Positions 1 to 7,994 of a stretch of DNA of 64,000 bases are shown in pieces. The position numbers were made by a program, and so were the translations under genes. The notes beneath the pieces are model-generated. The model had not been told where the DNA came from. It worked only from the letters and a program-made list of their open reading frames with translations, and searched no databases. The stretch is from Flavobacteriales bacterium UBA7666 (lineage in GTDB: Bacteria > Bacteroidota > Bacteroidia > Flavobacteriales_D > Crocinitomicaceae): the NCBI GenBank assembly GCA_002483265.1, contig DLHO01000027.1, positions 124,001 through 188,000 on the forward strand, read 5' to 3'. Numbering within the stretch: the stretch's first letter is position 1; each line of letters starts with the position of its first letter.

Positions 1-1
1 G

Positions 2-412
2 CAGGGAAAATCATTTGGTAAACCCTATGTGAAAACCAAAGATCTGGATAGAAAACCCGGAGAAATTGCCGTTGAATTGCACAATGAAACGGACCGAATG
101 GTTCTGATAGTTGTTTTTCAGAACAATAAGAAGGAGCCTGTTTACACCAAATATATAGAAGCAAAAACATTGGCCGAATGGAAAATAAACATCGGAGAAT
201 ACCTCTTTGTTTTGCCCGGGAATAAAGTTCCTTCCAATGCGCAATTCGGAGAACTTCCCTTTAAGGAACTGGACGGACATTTCTTTGAGAATCTAGGAAT
301 TGCTTATCGGGTAGATTATATCAATGGAAAGCGAATCAAACTGGTTTGGGAAAATCTGGGAAATAACGAATCGTATTTGGTGGATTTGTCAGGTGCTTTG
401 ATCAAGGAGTAG
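2..412 (+). CDS. C-terminal part of an unknown protein (5' end outside window)
   Basis: The reading frame is open from base 2 and reads QGKSFGKPYVKTKDLDRKPGEIAV before any plausible start, so this is the 3' part of a gene that begins upstream. An in-frame GTG at position 29 exists but is unlikely to be the start, because similar residues continue before it. The visible part of about 136 residues is mainly beta-strand-like, with no membrane segment. It reads like a beta-sandwich or extracellular domain (segments such as AVELHNETDRMVLIVVFQNN). I do not recognise the family with confidence and propose no function. A 16-bp inverted repeat begins immediately after the stop codon. Confidence 0.6.
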   Translation, partial: QGKSFGKPYVKTKDLDRKPGEIAVELHNETDRMVLIVVFQNNKKEPVYTKYIEAKTLAEWKINIGEYLFVLPGNKVPSNAQFGELPFKELDGHFFENLGIAYRVDYINGKRIKLVWENLGNNESYLVDLSGALIKE

Positions 413-481
413 ACTTCGACTCCGCTCAGTCTCCTTTAAAAGTTTTGTGGGGTTCCAAAGATGGCTGAGCGGAGTCGAAGC
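413..481. repeat. Inverted repeat after the first gene
   Basis: CTTCGACTCCGCTCAG at 414-429 is the exact reverse complement of CTGAGCGGAGTCGAAG at 465-480, with about 35 bases between. It starts directly at the stop codon of the upstream gene. No T-tract follows the right arm on the plus strand, so it is probably a dispersed palindromic element rather than a classical terminator. It may still stabilise the 3' end of the mRNA. Confidence 0.7.
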
Positions 482-482
482 C

Positions 483-555
483 AAAAAAGAAGAGAGACTG
501 GAAATAAAGTCTCTCTTCACACGCTACCTAACTAAACCTAACTACTACTACTTAT
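483..555 (-). ncRNA. Candidate small RNA 1 with terminator hairpin
   Basis: Read on the minus strand, AAGTAGTAGTAGTT (from 553 down) is followed by AGGTT, a short spacer, and a 10-bp perfect hairpin, AAGAGAGACT/AGTCTCTCTT (517 to 490) with an 8-base loop. A run of T follows (plus-strand A-run 483-488). That is the form of an intrinsic terminator with no protein frame in front of it. A second copy of the same arrangement lies at 846-907. I see no consensus promoter at the right distance, so the 5' end is a guess. It could also be the leader of a lost gene. Confidence 0.4.
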
Positions 556-845
556 ACTCTTCTAACGCAGTGTTTTTGCTTTTGGTACATGTGAAGGATG
601 TAATTAACGTCTTTTAACTAATCTTATAGGGAGGAGAGAGCTTGAAGGCAATAAGATATTAAGATGTAAGGCTTTGATTGTCTTTTATTTGAATTGGAAT
701 TCGAATAGTTTAAAACATTATTTTGATTTTATTCTGTAAAAACAAGACTTGGAACAATAAGGAGTATGAAACAGAATTATCGCAGGGAACGACCATTCAA
801 AAACATCATTCAGATTCTGTTTTTCATTCAGATAATGAAGTTCCT

Positions 846-907
846 AAAAACAACAAGAGAGAAGCAGGCGCTCCTCTCTTGTTCCAACCTAAACTACTAC
901 TACTTAT
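846..907 (-). ncRNA. Candidate small RNA 2 with terminator hairpin
   Basis: On the minus strand the element AAGTAGTAGTAGTT (905 down to 892) is followed by TAGGTT and directly by a 10-bp hairpin, AACAAGAGAG/CTCTCTTGTT (883 to 852, 12-base loop). TTTTT follows (plus-strand A-run 846-850). The 5' element matches candidate 1, but the hairpin stem differs in sequence, so the fold is conserved rather than the bases. A TATCTTTG on the minus strand lies about 70 bases upstream, near 975. No open frame fits between element and hairpin. Confidence 0.4.
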
Positions 908-1085
908 GAAAACTAACCTCTAACCTCATAGCAAATAACGTACCAAAGTATTTTATCTGTTTATGATGTTAGCGTATACAAAGATAACGGACGCATTTCG
1001 ATTTTGTTTCATAACTAAGTTCTTTTTAACATTATTTGCAAAACGCGAATTTTAGTGAAATGGGCACGTAAGATAAGATTTCATG

Positions 1086-1093
1086 TATCTTTG
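1086..1093 (+). promoter_or_regulatory. -7 promoter element of metF
   Basis: TATCTTTG matches the Bacteroidota housekeeping -7 consensus TAnnTTTG. It lies 32 bases before the metF start. No clear -33 TTG was found at the usual distance. Confidence 0.55.
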
Positions 1094-1125
1094 ACGTCGA
1101 ATTATAATATTTCCTCTCTGAAGGC

Positions 1126-2076
1126 ATGAAAGTTATCGATCATTTAAACGCAGCGAAAGACACGCTATTTTCATTTGAAATTCTCCCTCCGTTAAAAGGA
1201 GCGAATATTCAATCCATTTACGATGGTATTGACCCATTAATGGAATTCAAACCGAAATACATTAATGTAACCTATCATCGCGAAGAATTCATCTATAAAG
1301 AACGCGAGAAAGGACTTCTTGAAAAGATTGCCATTCGCAAGAGACCCGGAACGGTTGGAATCTGTGCGGCGATCATGAATAAGTATGATATAGATGCAGT
1401 TCCACATTTAATCTGTGGCGGATTCTCACGAGAAGAAACCGAAAACGCTTTAATCGACTTGCAGTTCTTAGGAATTGACAATGTGTTGGCATTGCGCGGT
1501 GACTCCATCAAAACAGAATCTACCTTTAAACCGGATCCCGAAGGGCATAAATATGCCGTTGAGTTAATTGAACAGATTTCAGAAATGAATCAGGGAAATT
1601 ATTTGGTGGATGACATCCAATTGGCTCCGACGAATTTCTGTATTGGTGCAGCAGGTTATCCTGAAAAGCATTTCGAAGCGATGAATCTAAGTACGGACTT
1701 ACAATATCTGAAAGCGAAAGTGGATGCAGGTGCTGAATATATTGTAACCCAAATGTTCTTCAACAATCAAAAGTATTTTGAGTTTGTGGATGCTTGCCGT
1801 GCTATTGGAATTACTGTTCCGATTATTCCGGGGATTAAACCGATTACGACCTTGAACCATATTTCCTTTTTACCGAAGGTATTCCATATTGATCTTCCTG
1901 AAGAATTGAGTAAGGACTTAATCAAGTGTAAAAGCAATAGGGAAGTTTTTGAAGTGGGTGTTGCATGGGGAATCCATCAATCGCAAGAACTCAAAAAGGC
2001 AAATGTGCCGGTAATCCATTATTATACTATGTCGACCTCTGAAAGCGTTAAAACGATAGCGGAGCAAATATTCTAA
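1126..2076 (+). CDS. metF: Methylenetetrahydrofolate reductase
   Basis: Reduces 5,10-methylenetetrahydrofolate to 5-methyltetrahydrofolate, the methyl donor for methionine synthesis. It is a cytosolic flavoprotein TIM barrel. The 316 residues span the usual length of bacterial MetF (about 290-320). Family motifs are visible: the N-terminal FEILPP (17-22) with the conserved catalytic-position Glu, VTYHRE near 48, ALRGD near 120, the flavin-contacting TQMFFNN, and PIIPGIKPI towards the C-terminus. The ATG is well placed after a TATCTTTG promoter element. The next gene starts 2 bases after the stop, so the two are probably co-transcribed. No metH is in the window. Confidence 0.95.
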   Translation: MKVIDHLNAAKDTLFSFEILPPLKGANIQSIYDGIDPLMEFKPKYINVTYHREEFIYKEREKGLLEKIAIRKRPGTVGICAAIMNKYDIDAVPHLICGGFSREETENALIDLQFLGIDNVLALRGDSIKTESTFKPDPEGHKYAVELIEQISEMNQGNYLVDDIQLAPTNFCIGAAGYPEKHFEAMNLSTDLQYLKAKVDAGAEYIVTQMFFNNQKYFEFVDACRAIGITVPIIPGIKPITTLNHISFLPKVFHIDLPEELSKDLIKCKSNREVFEVGVAWGIHQSQELKKANVPVIHYYTMSTSESVKTIAEQIF

Positions 2077-2078
2077 TT

Positions 2079-2624
2079 ATGAAAAAATCACTTGTAAGTT
2101 TTCTGTTTTTAAGCGCTTGTCTGGTAGGATTTGCTCAGACAAAATTTCCGCCTTTAAAATTAAACAACGCGTTGGTCGTTAGTCATTTAGATAAGGAATC
2201 AGATCAGTTCTCTTTAGAAATCGCCGTTTCCGATGTACTTTCCAGATCAAAGGTTAAAAACACGGTTTCATTGAATGTGTTGAAAGCCGGTGGAGATCCA
2301 CAGGTTTTATTGACAGATTCCCTGACGCAATTATTGACAGCAAAAGGAATCAATACCTTGATGTTGGTTTCGGTACGTGGTTTTGACAACCGCTTTAGAC
2401 CATCAACAGGAAATATGACTTTGGCAGAAGATTTGGCAGCTGACAACTTATTCCCGATTTACAAAGAAGACATCGTTTCAGTGACTTTCGAATTCCATTT
2501 TTACAGAGATGGAAAATTGGTTTACGCGGATTTGTTGAAGATCGGTGGAATTAATTCGAGAGATAAAGTCTTGAGAAAATTGCGCAAGAAACTGGCTAAA
2601 AAGGTTCAGAAAGACTGGGTGTAG
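2079..2624 (+). CDS. Secreted protein of unknown function
   Basis: 181 residues starting with a clear signal peptide (MKKSLVSFLFLSACLVGFAQ, probable cleavage after FAQ). The mature part is mixed alpha/beta with a central segment GINTLMLVSVRGFDNRFRPS and a strongly basic C-terminal helix (KVLRKLRKKLAKKVQKDWV). No cysteines suggest metal or disulfide binding, and I recognise no enzyme motif. The start is 2 bases after the metF stop, so it is likely read through from metF, although a link to folate metabolism cannot be claimed. Exported, probably periplasmic. Confidence 0.8.
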   Translation: MKKSLVSFLFLSACLVGFAQTKFPPLKLNNALVVSHLDKESDQFSLEIAVSDVLSRSKVKNTVSLNVLKAGGDPQVLLTDSLTQLLTAKGINTLMLVSVRGFDNRFRPSTGNMTLAEDLAADNLFPIYKEDIVSVTFEFHFYRDGKLVYADLLKIGGINSRDKVLRKLRKKLAKKVQKDWV

Positions 2625-2626
2625 AG

Positions 2627-2704
2627 AATTGAAAATGGAGAATGTAAAAGTGAAAAGCACACACGGTTTTCTACTTTCACATTCCCAATTATTCATTTTC
2701 AATT
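2627..2704. repeat. Imperfect inverted repeat between convergent genes
   Basis: AATTGAAAATG at 2627-2637 pairs with CATTTTCAATT at 2694-2704, and GTGAAA/TTTCAC pairs inside it. The left arm continues as a 31-base word (2627-2657) that recurs at 7934-7964 with 27 of 31 bases identical. It lies between two convergent genes and may act as a terminator in both directions, but it has the look of a dispersed element. Confidence 0.6.
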
Positions 2705-2720
2705 GGTTTAGAACTCCAAT

Positions 2721-3245
2721 CTATTTGTAAAGAGTCAATGTTCCACCAAGTGTTCCATTAGCATTATAGGGACTAGCATTACTGCTTCCATTTTCCAATA
2801 CGATTCCGCTCAAATCTGCGGTTACTTTATTTCCTTGAACAACCAAGGTCAAATGTCCTGACATATCAAAAGAAGTCCATTCGATCCAGCTTGATCCAAT
2901 CATTTCAGTTATGTTCATATAAATGTGTGTTGGATCCGTATCAAATTGGTCATCAACCAAAATATAGCTGGTTGTTTGAGAAGGTAATTCCGAAATATTA
3001 AAGAATGTGGAGAAGGTTTTGAGGTTGTTTGAAGAGTGGTTCGCCCCAATGTAATTCGATCCTCCTGCAACTGCCCAGCCGCAAGGACCGCTCAATTGGA
3101 ATACTTCTCCATTTGTAAGGGTTAACGTAATATCTGCATGACCTTCTTCTGTGACCGGTGTCGGAGTTGGAGTCGGTTTCTTTTCGTCTTTTTTGCAAGA
3201 CATTAACATAGAAGCCGTGAGTGCTATAAAAACAAGAAATTTCAT
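2721..3245 (-). CDS. Putative lipoprotein, unknown function
   Basis: 174 residues. The N-terminus MKFLVFIALTASMLMSCKK is a lipoprotein signal with the lipobox MLMSC (lipidated Cys 17). A short Pro/Thr linker (PTPTPTPVTEE) follows, then a beta-rich domain with ADITLTLTNGEVFQLSGPCG and a C-terminal GTLGGTLTLYK. The pattern resembles small beta-sandwich lipoproteins common in Bacteroidota, but I cannot name a family. Expected to be anchored in the outer membrane. Its leader on the minus strand carries AATAGTAGTAGTAATC, a TAGTAGTAGT run similar to that of the two small RNA candidates at 483-907. Confidence 0.8.
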   Translation of the reverse strand: MKFLVFIALTASMLMSCKKDEKKPTPTPTPVTEEGHADITLTLTNGEVFQLSGPCGWAVAGGSNYIGANHSSNNLKTFSTFFNISELPSQTTSYILVDDQFDTDPTHIYMNITEMIGSSWIEWTSFDMSGHLTLVVQGNKVTADLSGIVLENGSSNASPYNANGTLGGTLTLYK

Positions 3246-3372
3246 AATTGAAGGATTAATTTTGATTACTACTACTATTCAAAAGTCGTACTTCACCTAG
3301 CCAACAACAACAGCGAATAGATAAACAACACGATTAATCGACAAACAACGGGTAGGTATGCTGATTTTCAAT

Positions 3373-3380
3373 TAAATTTG
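3373..3380 (+). promoter_or_regulatory. -7 promoter element of the first LytTR regulator
   Basis: TAAATTTG matches TAnnTTTG and lies 17 bases before the ATG at 3398. No convincing -33 element was found. Confidence 0.45.
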
Positions 3381-3397
3381 ATTAAAACCGCTTCGTG

Positions 3398-4099
3398 ATG
3401 AAATTGAATTGTGTAGTTGTGGATGATGATGAGTTGGATAGATTGATGGTACTTTCCTGCCTGAAAAATTATCCTGAAATAAGTGTGGTTGAAGTGTTCA
3501 GTTCCTCACTGGAAGCACTTGAATTTTTGGAAGTAAACCCCGTTGATATTTTGTTTCTGGATATTGATATGCCTGAAATGAGTGGAATCGAGTTGCGAAA
3601 ACGCATTTCTCAAGCTGCTATTTGTGTATTCATTACTTCGTATCCAGAACATGCTGTGGAGAGTTTTGAAGTGGAGGCACTTGATTTTTTGGTTAAACCA
3701 CTAAAAGCAGACCGTTTTAAATTGACCATTGAGCGCATACATGATTACTTGGAGATCCGTCAAAAAGCAGCACTTTTTGAATCAAGTTTAGGGGGTGATA
3801 CAATTGTTGTAAAGGAAGGTCATAACCAAATTAAGATCAAATTGCATTCCATTCGTTACCTTCAGGCAATGAAGGATTATACACTTATTTTCACCACTGA
3901 AAAACGACATTGTGTGCTTGGTTCCTTAGGGAATTTACTAAAGGAAACAGAATTTAAATCCTTCGCGCGTGTTCATAAAAGTTACGCCATAAATCCAATT
4001 TATATTGAACGGGTAGCATCCAATGAAGTGATTTTGAAAAACGAACAACTAATTCCGCTTGGAAGAGGTTACAAAGAAACGCTGAACTTACTTTCATGA
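3398..4099 (+). CDS. LytTR-family response regulator
   Basis: 233 residues. The N-terminal receiver domain (about 1-120) shows the acidic pocket VVDDDE at the start, the phospho-acceptor Asp in LFLDIDMP near residue 54, and the conserved Lys in LVKPLKADR. The C-terminal LytTR DNA-binding domain (about 135-233) shows KLHSIRYLQAMKDYTLI and FARVHKSYAINPIYI. A frame extension to 3395 uses GTG directly before the ATG; I prefer the ATG at 3398. The stop overlaps the start of the downstream kinase (ATGA), so the pair is translationally coupled. Cytoplasmic transcription factor; its targets are unknown, although cell-surface genes are usual for this family. Confidence 0.9.
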   Translation: MKLNCVVVDDDELDRLMVLSCLKNYPEISVVEVFSSSLEALEFLEVNPVDILFLDIDMPEMSGIELRKRISQAAICVFITSYPEHAVESFEVEALDFLVKPLKADRFKLTIERIHDYLEIRQKAALFESSLGGDTIVVKEGHNQIKIKLHSIRYLQAMKDYTLIFTTEKRHCVLGSLGNLLKETEFKSFARVHKSYAINPIYIERVASNEVILKNEQLIPLGRGYKETLNLLS

Positions 4100-6207
4100 T
4101 GCGATTACTGACACTTGTCTTTCTCCTAGGTGTTGGTTTTGTTTACGGACAAAAAATTCCGGATTTAACCAAGTACTCCACGAAAAAAGAACGGTTACAA
4201 GTGTGGGCTGAGTACTGCGATGAATTGATTTTTAAGGAAGAATATTCCAAACTTCGCATAGCTGGAAAAAAAGGACTCAGCATGACGGAGAAATCAGATG
4301 ATGCGGAAATTTCCTTGTTTTCGTTTTACACGGGCGTCACCTTTAATTATGGAGTAGAGGCAGATTCTGCTGCATTTTACATGGAGAAATCTGAGAAATT
4401 TGCCCGAAAGGCTCAAAATCCAAGGCGTATTCTCGAAGCATTGAAGCAGCTGTATTACATTTACGCGGCTTATGGCAAAACCAAAAAAAGGGAACGTATT
4501 ATTGTAGCGTTTGAAGAAATTATTGATACCACCCGCGACTTAAAATCAAAAGCGGAAATTTATTTGGTGATTGGGGACTATTATGTGAATTTGGGCCAAT
4601 ATGAAAAGGGCTTATCTAACATGCTGAATGGGATTAAAACCCGAAGGTTGGCATTACCCAAAGCAACCCGAAGAGATTCCACTAATCTGGGGGTACAGTT
4701 GATTGTTATCAGCGAATTGTATATCGGACTAAAGAAATACGATCTGGCTCTTGATTATTTGAAGGAGAGTGTTGGTTTTGTGAAAGGATATAAGGAAGCT
4801 TCTGCGCATATCTACAAAGATTTCATAGAATGTTATTGTGCCAAAAAACAACTCAAACAGGCCCTGAATGCGTATGCAAAGTTGCAGAAATTAGTGAATA
4901 ATGAAACTGAAATTGCTTGCTGGGCTTTACTGATAGAAAGTGATTTGATCTTGTCGAAATATTACAATGATCACCACGATCACCAAAAAGCACTTTTCTT
5001 TGCAAAACATGCAAAAGATCTGGCTCCAACTTATGCGGATGAGTTCTTGAAAGCACAGGTTAATTTTACACTTGGATTGATTTATCTCAAACAAAATGAG
5101 TACGCAACAGCATTGACTTTTTTAAAGTCAGCTGAGCCAACGACAACCGAAGATGACCCGGAATTGAATGCACAACTGAAACAAGCGCTTGCCGAAACAT
5201 ATAATGGATTGGGGAACTGGAAGGAAGCTTTTCGGTATCAGAAAGAACATGCAAAACTTCAGGATCAATTGGCGGATGAAAAGTCGAAAAAAAATGTAGC
5301 TGAAATGGAAGCGCTCTACCAGAATGAGCGGAAACAAGGTGAAATTAATAAATTGTCCGCCCGAGATACCATCAATAAATTGAAGATCGAAGAAGCGAAT
5401 CAACAACTTATTTATTTACTCTTAGTAATTGCTGCTGTTTTAACGATCGGAATTTTATTTTTTGTGCAAAGTCGAAACCGCAAACAACACAATGCCCAAC
5501 TACAGTTGTTGAACGAGGAGTTGAAAAAAATGAATGCAAATAAAACACGTTTCTTCAGTATTATTAATCACGATTTGAGAAGTCCGGTTGCCAACCTGAT
5601 TCACTTCTTACAGCTGCAAAAGGAAAGTCCGGAATTATTTGATGAAGCAACCCGGTTACGACTTGAACATAAAACAATGGAAGGAGCCGAAAATTTATTG
5701 CAGTCAATGGAAGATATGCTCCTGTGGAGTAAAGGACAAATGCAGCAATTTAAGCCCACAACTGAGAAGTTGAAAATCCGGGATCTATTTGCCGAATTGG
5801 AGGTTTATTTTGTCTCGAATTCCAAGATAGAGTTGCTAGTAGATAAAACAACCGAGGCGGTGCTTTTTACAGATTTCAATTATCTACTGACCATTTTGAG
5901 GAACCTGACTTCAAATGCGATCAAAGCCTTGGAAAAAGTTGAAAAACCTGTTATTCATTGGTCAGTTACAGAAACGGAAAATGGAACCATTTTGACGATT
6001 AAAGACAATGGTTCCGGTGCTTCAAAAAGTCAGTTCAAAGCCTTGTACGATGCTTCGGAAGTGGTTGGTATCAAAACAGGTTTAGGTTTGCATCTGATTC
6101 GCGATTTGGCTGAAGCCATCAATTGTAAGGTTGAAGTAAATACAGAACCCAATTCCGGAACAACAATCTCTCTTATTTTCAATAAACCCGGTCATTCGTC
6201 TATTTAA
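4096..6207 (+). CDS. TPR-containing membrane histidine kinase
   Basis: 703 residues. Signal-like N-terminus (about 1-19), then a long TPR-type helical sensor region (about 40-400) predicted outside the membrane or in the periplasm, a coiled coil, one membrane segment (about 438-458), and a cytoplasmic kinase. The kinase has an H-box FSIINHDLRSPVANL (His near 492), an N-box LRNLTSNAIKAL near 603, and G-boxes IKDNGSGAS and TGLGLHLIRDL. This is a HisKA-type kinase, not the LytS type that most often accompanies LytTR regulators. It overlaps the regulator gene by 4 bases and is almost certainly its partner. Signal unknown. Confidence 0.9.
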   Translation: MMRLLTLVFLLGVGFVYGQKIPDLTKYSTKKERLQVWAEYCDELIFKEEYSKLRIAGKKGLSMTEKSDDAEISLFSFYTGVTFNYGVEADSAAFYMEKSEKFARKAQNPRRILEALKQLYYIYAAYGKTKKRERIIVAFEEIIDTTRDLKSKAEIYLVIGDYYVNLGQYEKGLSNMLNGIKTRRLALPKATRRDSTNLGVQLIVISELYIGLKKYDLALDYLKESVGFVKGYKEASAHIYKDFIECYCAKKQLKQALNAYAKLQKLVNNETEIACWALLIESDLILSKYYNDHHDHQKALFFAKHAKDLAPTYADEFLKAQVNFTLGLIYLKQNEYATALTFLKSAEPTTTEDDPELNAQLKQALAETYNGLGNWKEAFRYQKEHAKLQDQLADEKSKKNVAEMEALYQNERKQGEINKLSARDTINKLKIEEANQQLIYLLLVIAAVLTIGILFFVQSRNRKQHNAQLQLLNEELKKMNANKTRFFSIINHDLRSPVANLIHFLQLQKESPELFDEATRLRLEHKTMEGAENLLQSMEDMLLWSKGQMQQFKPTTEKLKIRDLFAELEVYFVSNSKIELLVDKTTEAVLFTDFNYLLTILRNLTSNAIKALEKVEKPVIHWSVTETENGTILTIKDNGSGASKSQFKALYDASEVVGIKTGLGLHLIRDLAEAINCKVEVNTEPNSGTTISLIFNKPGHSSI

Positions 6208-6280
6208 ACGGTCGTTTGACGATTGGCACCTTTTTAATCCTGCCGATTCATTCACTTTTGTTTCATAAACATCAGATAGT

Positions 6281-6793
6281 ATGAAACAATCAAGCAAAAC
6301 AATCACAACACTGATTACCGGATTGGCAATGGCATTCGGGTTAACCTTCAGTTCTTGTAAAAAAGCAGAAACTGGTCCGGCCGGAAAAGATGGAAATGCA
6401 AATGTGCAAAGTACGAGCCAAGTGGATTTGAGTTCACTAACATGGACCTATCAGGGTGGACCTTCAAATGATTCCTATGTAAGTATTTATCCGACTTCCG
6501 CAATTACTCAGGATGTGGTGGATAAAGGACTTGTTATGGTTTACATAAAAACGTTGGATGGATGGGCTCCATTACCTTTTTCAGCTATTCTTTATGGTAC
6601 GGATGATCTCACATTTGAATTTGTAAATGGTGCCGTGAGATTCTACTACCGGGACAATAATGAGTTAACCACCACATCTGACCCCTCAGTTACATCATTG
6701 ATAGTAAGAATCGTGATTATTCCTTCACAAATCAAAAAACCGAATGTGGATCACTACAATTATCAGGAAGTAAAAGTGGCGTATAATTTATAA
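6281..6793 (+). CDS. Putative lipoprotein with a minimal collagen-like motif
   Basis: 170 residues. N-terminal lipoprotein signal ending in TFSSCKK (lipidated Cys 26). Immediately after it comes ETGPAGKDGN, a remnant of Gly-X-Y repeats, then a beta-rich domain ending KKPNVDHYNYQEVKVAYNL. The downstream gene encodes a paralogue with a longer Gly-X-Y stretch and almost the same C-terminus (HPDVDLSNYEEVKAAYNL). The two lie 12 bases apart and are probably co-transcribed. Likely surface-anchored; function unknown. Confidence 0.8.
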   Translation: MKQSSKTITTLITGLAMAFGLTFSSCKKAETGPAGKDGNANVQSTSQVDLSSLTWTYQGGPSNDSYVSIYPTSAITQDVVDKGLVMVYIKTLDGWAPLPFSAILYGTDDLTFEFVNGAVRFYYRDNNELTTTSDPSVTSLIVRIVIIPSQIKKPNVDHYNYQEVKVAYNL

Positions 6794-6805
6794 ATCTCAA
6801 ACAGT

Positions 6806-7336
6806 ATGAAAACGGCAATCAAAACAATTACAATGTCAATCACGGGAATCCTGTTGGCATTTGGATTAACACTAAGTGCTTGTAAAAAAGTGGAAAAAGG
6901 ACCTGCTGGGCCAGTTGGTCCAACCGGAGCTACAGGTAATACTGGTGCAACGGGAGCAAACGGTCCGGAGGCAAAAACCTATAACGTACAGTTTACATAT
7001 GGCGCCGGAGAAACCTATAGAGAATTTTACGGTATCACAAATTATGAACCTAACGACGCACTCCTGATGTATCTTGTTTATCAGGGAGTAGGAGGCGGAA
7101 CTTATTGCACACCAATTTCCGCAACGGTCTACGGGATTGATTATTTGACTTTATATTTAGAGAATAGCGGCGTGGTTTCTTTCAGCACCTTTGCTGCCGG
7201 AACTTATTCCAGTCCATGGTCTTCCGATGAAATAGTGCGTTACAAAATCGTACACATCAAAAGCAGTGGGTTGATCAAACATCCGGATGTAGATTTGAGT
7301 AATTATGAAGAAGTAAAAGCAGCGTATAATTTATAA
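6806..7336 (+). CDS. Putative lipoprotein with collagen-like Gly-X-Y repeats
   Basis: 176 residues. Lipoprotein signal ending in LSACKK, then about eight uninterrupted Gly-X-Y triplets from about residue 32 (GPAGPVGPTGATG and onward), then a beta-rich domain. The C-terminus matches that of the paralogue upstream. The Gly-X-Y segment sits directly after the lipidated Cys, which would place it as a short stalk between membrane anchor and domain. Proline at X and Thr/Ala at Y is usual for bacterial collagen-like proteins. Function unknown. Confidence 0.8.
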   Translation: MKTAIKTITMSITGILLAFGLTLSACKKVEKGPAGPVGPTGATGNTGATGANGPEAKTYNVQFTYGAGETYREFYGITNYEPNDALLMYLVYQGVGGGTYCTPISATVYGIDYLTLYLENSGVVSFSTFAAGTYSSPWSSDEIVRYKIVHIKSSGLIKHPDVDLSNYEEVKAAYNL

Positions 7337-7346
7337 CGAACGCGAA

Positions 7347-7916
7347 CTAATTTTTCTTAGCGATTTCTTTTTTTGCGGATTGAAGAGCTGCTTGAACAAG
7401 TTCGTTTTCCGGATCCTGGATGAGGTAATAATCAAAGTCGGCTATGGCGTCAACGTATTGCCCCAATTTTAGGTAACAAATTCCACGCTTTTCATATAAC
7501 TCAATGTCGTATTTGGAATACGGTGCGGCAAGTGAAAATAAGCGAATTGCTTCCTGGTATTCTCCTTTTTCAAACGCATCAAGAGCTTCTTTTTTCAAGA
7601 CTAAAAAACCTGATTCCCGGGCAATTTTGCTTGCTTTTATTTTTTGGAACTGAGTTATTTCTTCCTGTTGATTTGCCGTGATTTCTTCTTTTCCGATCAG
7701 AATCAATTCGTCAAATTCTTCATTGAATTCAGAACAAGCACTTTTGATGTCAAATTGATGGAGCTTATCAATGGAAGGTATATTGGTAGTTGACCAAAAA
7801 CCCTGAACCAGAACCTGACTAGGAGAAATTTCCAGCAATTGGAATAAGTAATAAAGAGAATCTTTACGGAAGTAAAAGTAAGTTCCAAGGGGTAATATCT
7901 CTAATTCAGATTTCAT
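7347..7916 (-). CDS. TPR-containing protein of unknown function
   Basis: 189 residues with no signal peptide, so probably cytoplasmic. The N-terminal half (about 1-90) is beta-rich (LGTYFYFRKDSLYYLFQLLE, VLVQGFW). The C-terminal half carries two TPR units: KKEALDAFEKGEYQEAIRLFSLA and ELYEKRGICYLKLGQYVDAIADFDYYLIQDPEN. This suggests a protein-protein adaptor. A near-consensus TATCTTTC lies only 4 bases before the start codon, fitting the leaderless pattern in this window. It converges with the collagen-like gene pair. Confidence 0.75.
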   Translation of the reverse strand: MKSELEILPLGTYFYFRKDSLYYLFQLLEISPSQVLVQGFWSTTNIPSIDKLHQFDIKSACSEFNEEFDELILIGKEEITANQQEEITQFQKIKASKIARESGFLVLKKEALDAFEKGEYQEAIRLFSLAAPYSKYDIELYEKRGICYLKLGQYVDAIADFDYYLIQDPENELVQAALQSAKKEIAKKN

Positions 7917-7933
7917 ACCCGAAAGATACGACT

Positions 7934-7992
7934 AATTGAAAATTGAGAATGGATAATTGAAAAGTTCTTAAATGTCTCCTGTCTTTTCAATT
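7934..7992. repeat. 31-base repeat word and hairpin
   Basis: 7934-7964 matches 2627-2657 in 27 of 31 bases (core AATTGAAAAT then GAGAATG). Its end AATTGAAAAG (7955-7964) pairs perfectly with CTTTTCAATT (7983-7992). It lies at the 3' end of the next minus-strand gene, where it may assist termination. Confidence 0.6.
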
Positions 7993-7994
7993 CA

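Larger units (their letters stand above)
413..1125. other. Non-coding stretch before metF
   Basis: These 713 bases hold no convincing protein gene. A 66-codon frame at 723-923 has no recognisable protein character and overlaps the hairpin of the second small RNA candidate. What can be seen is the inverted repeat at 413-481, two tandem minus-strand small RNA candidates (about 483-555 and 846-907), TATCTTTG-type promoter elements on both strands near 970-1093, and AT-rich filler. Confidence 0.6.

Noticed and set aside
723..923. 66-codon plus-strand frame in the 413-1125 gap
   Set aside because: No protein character; it overlaps the terminator hairpin of the second small RNA candidate, and no promoter or ribosome site is in front.
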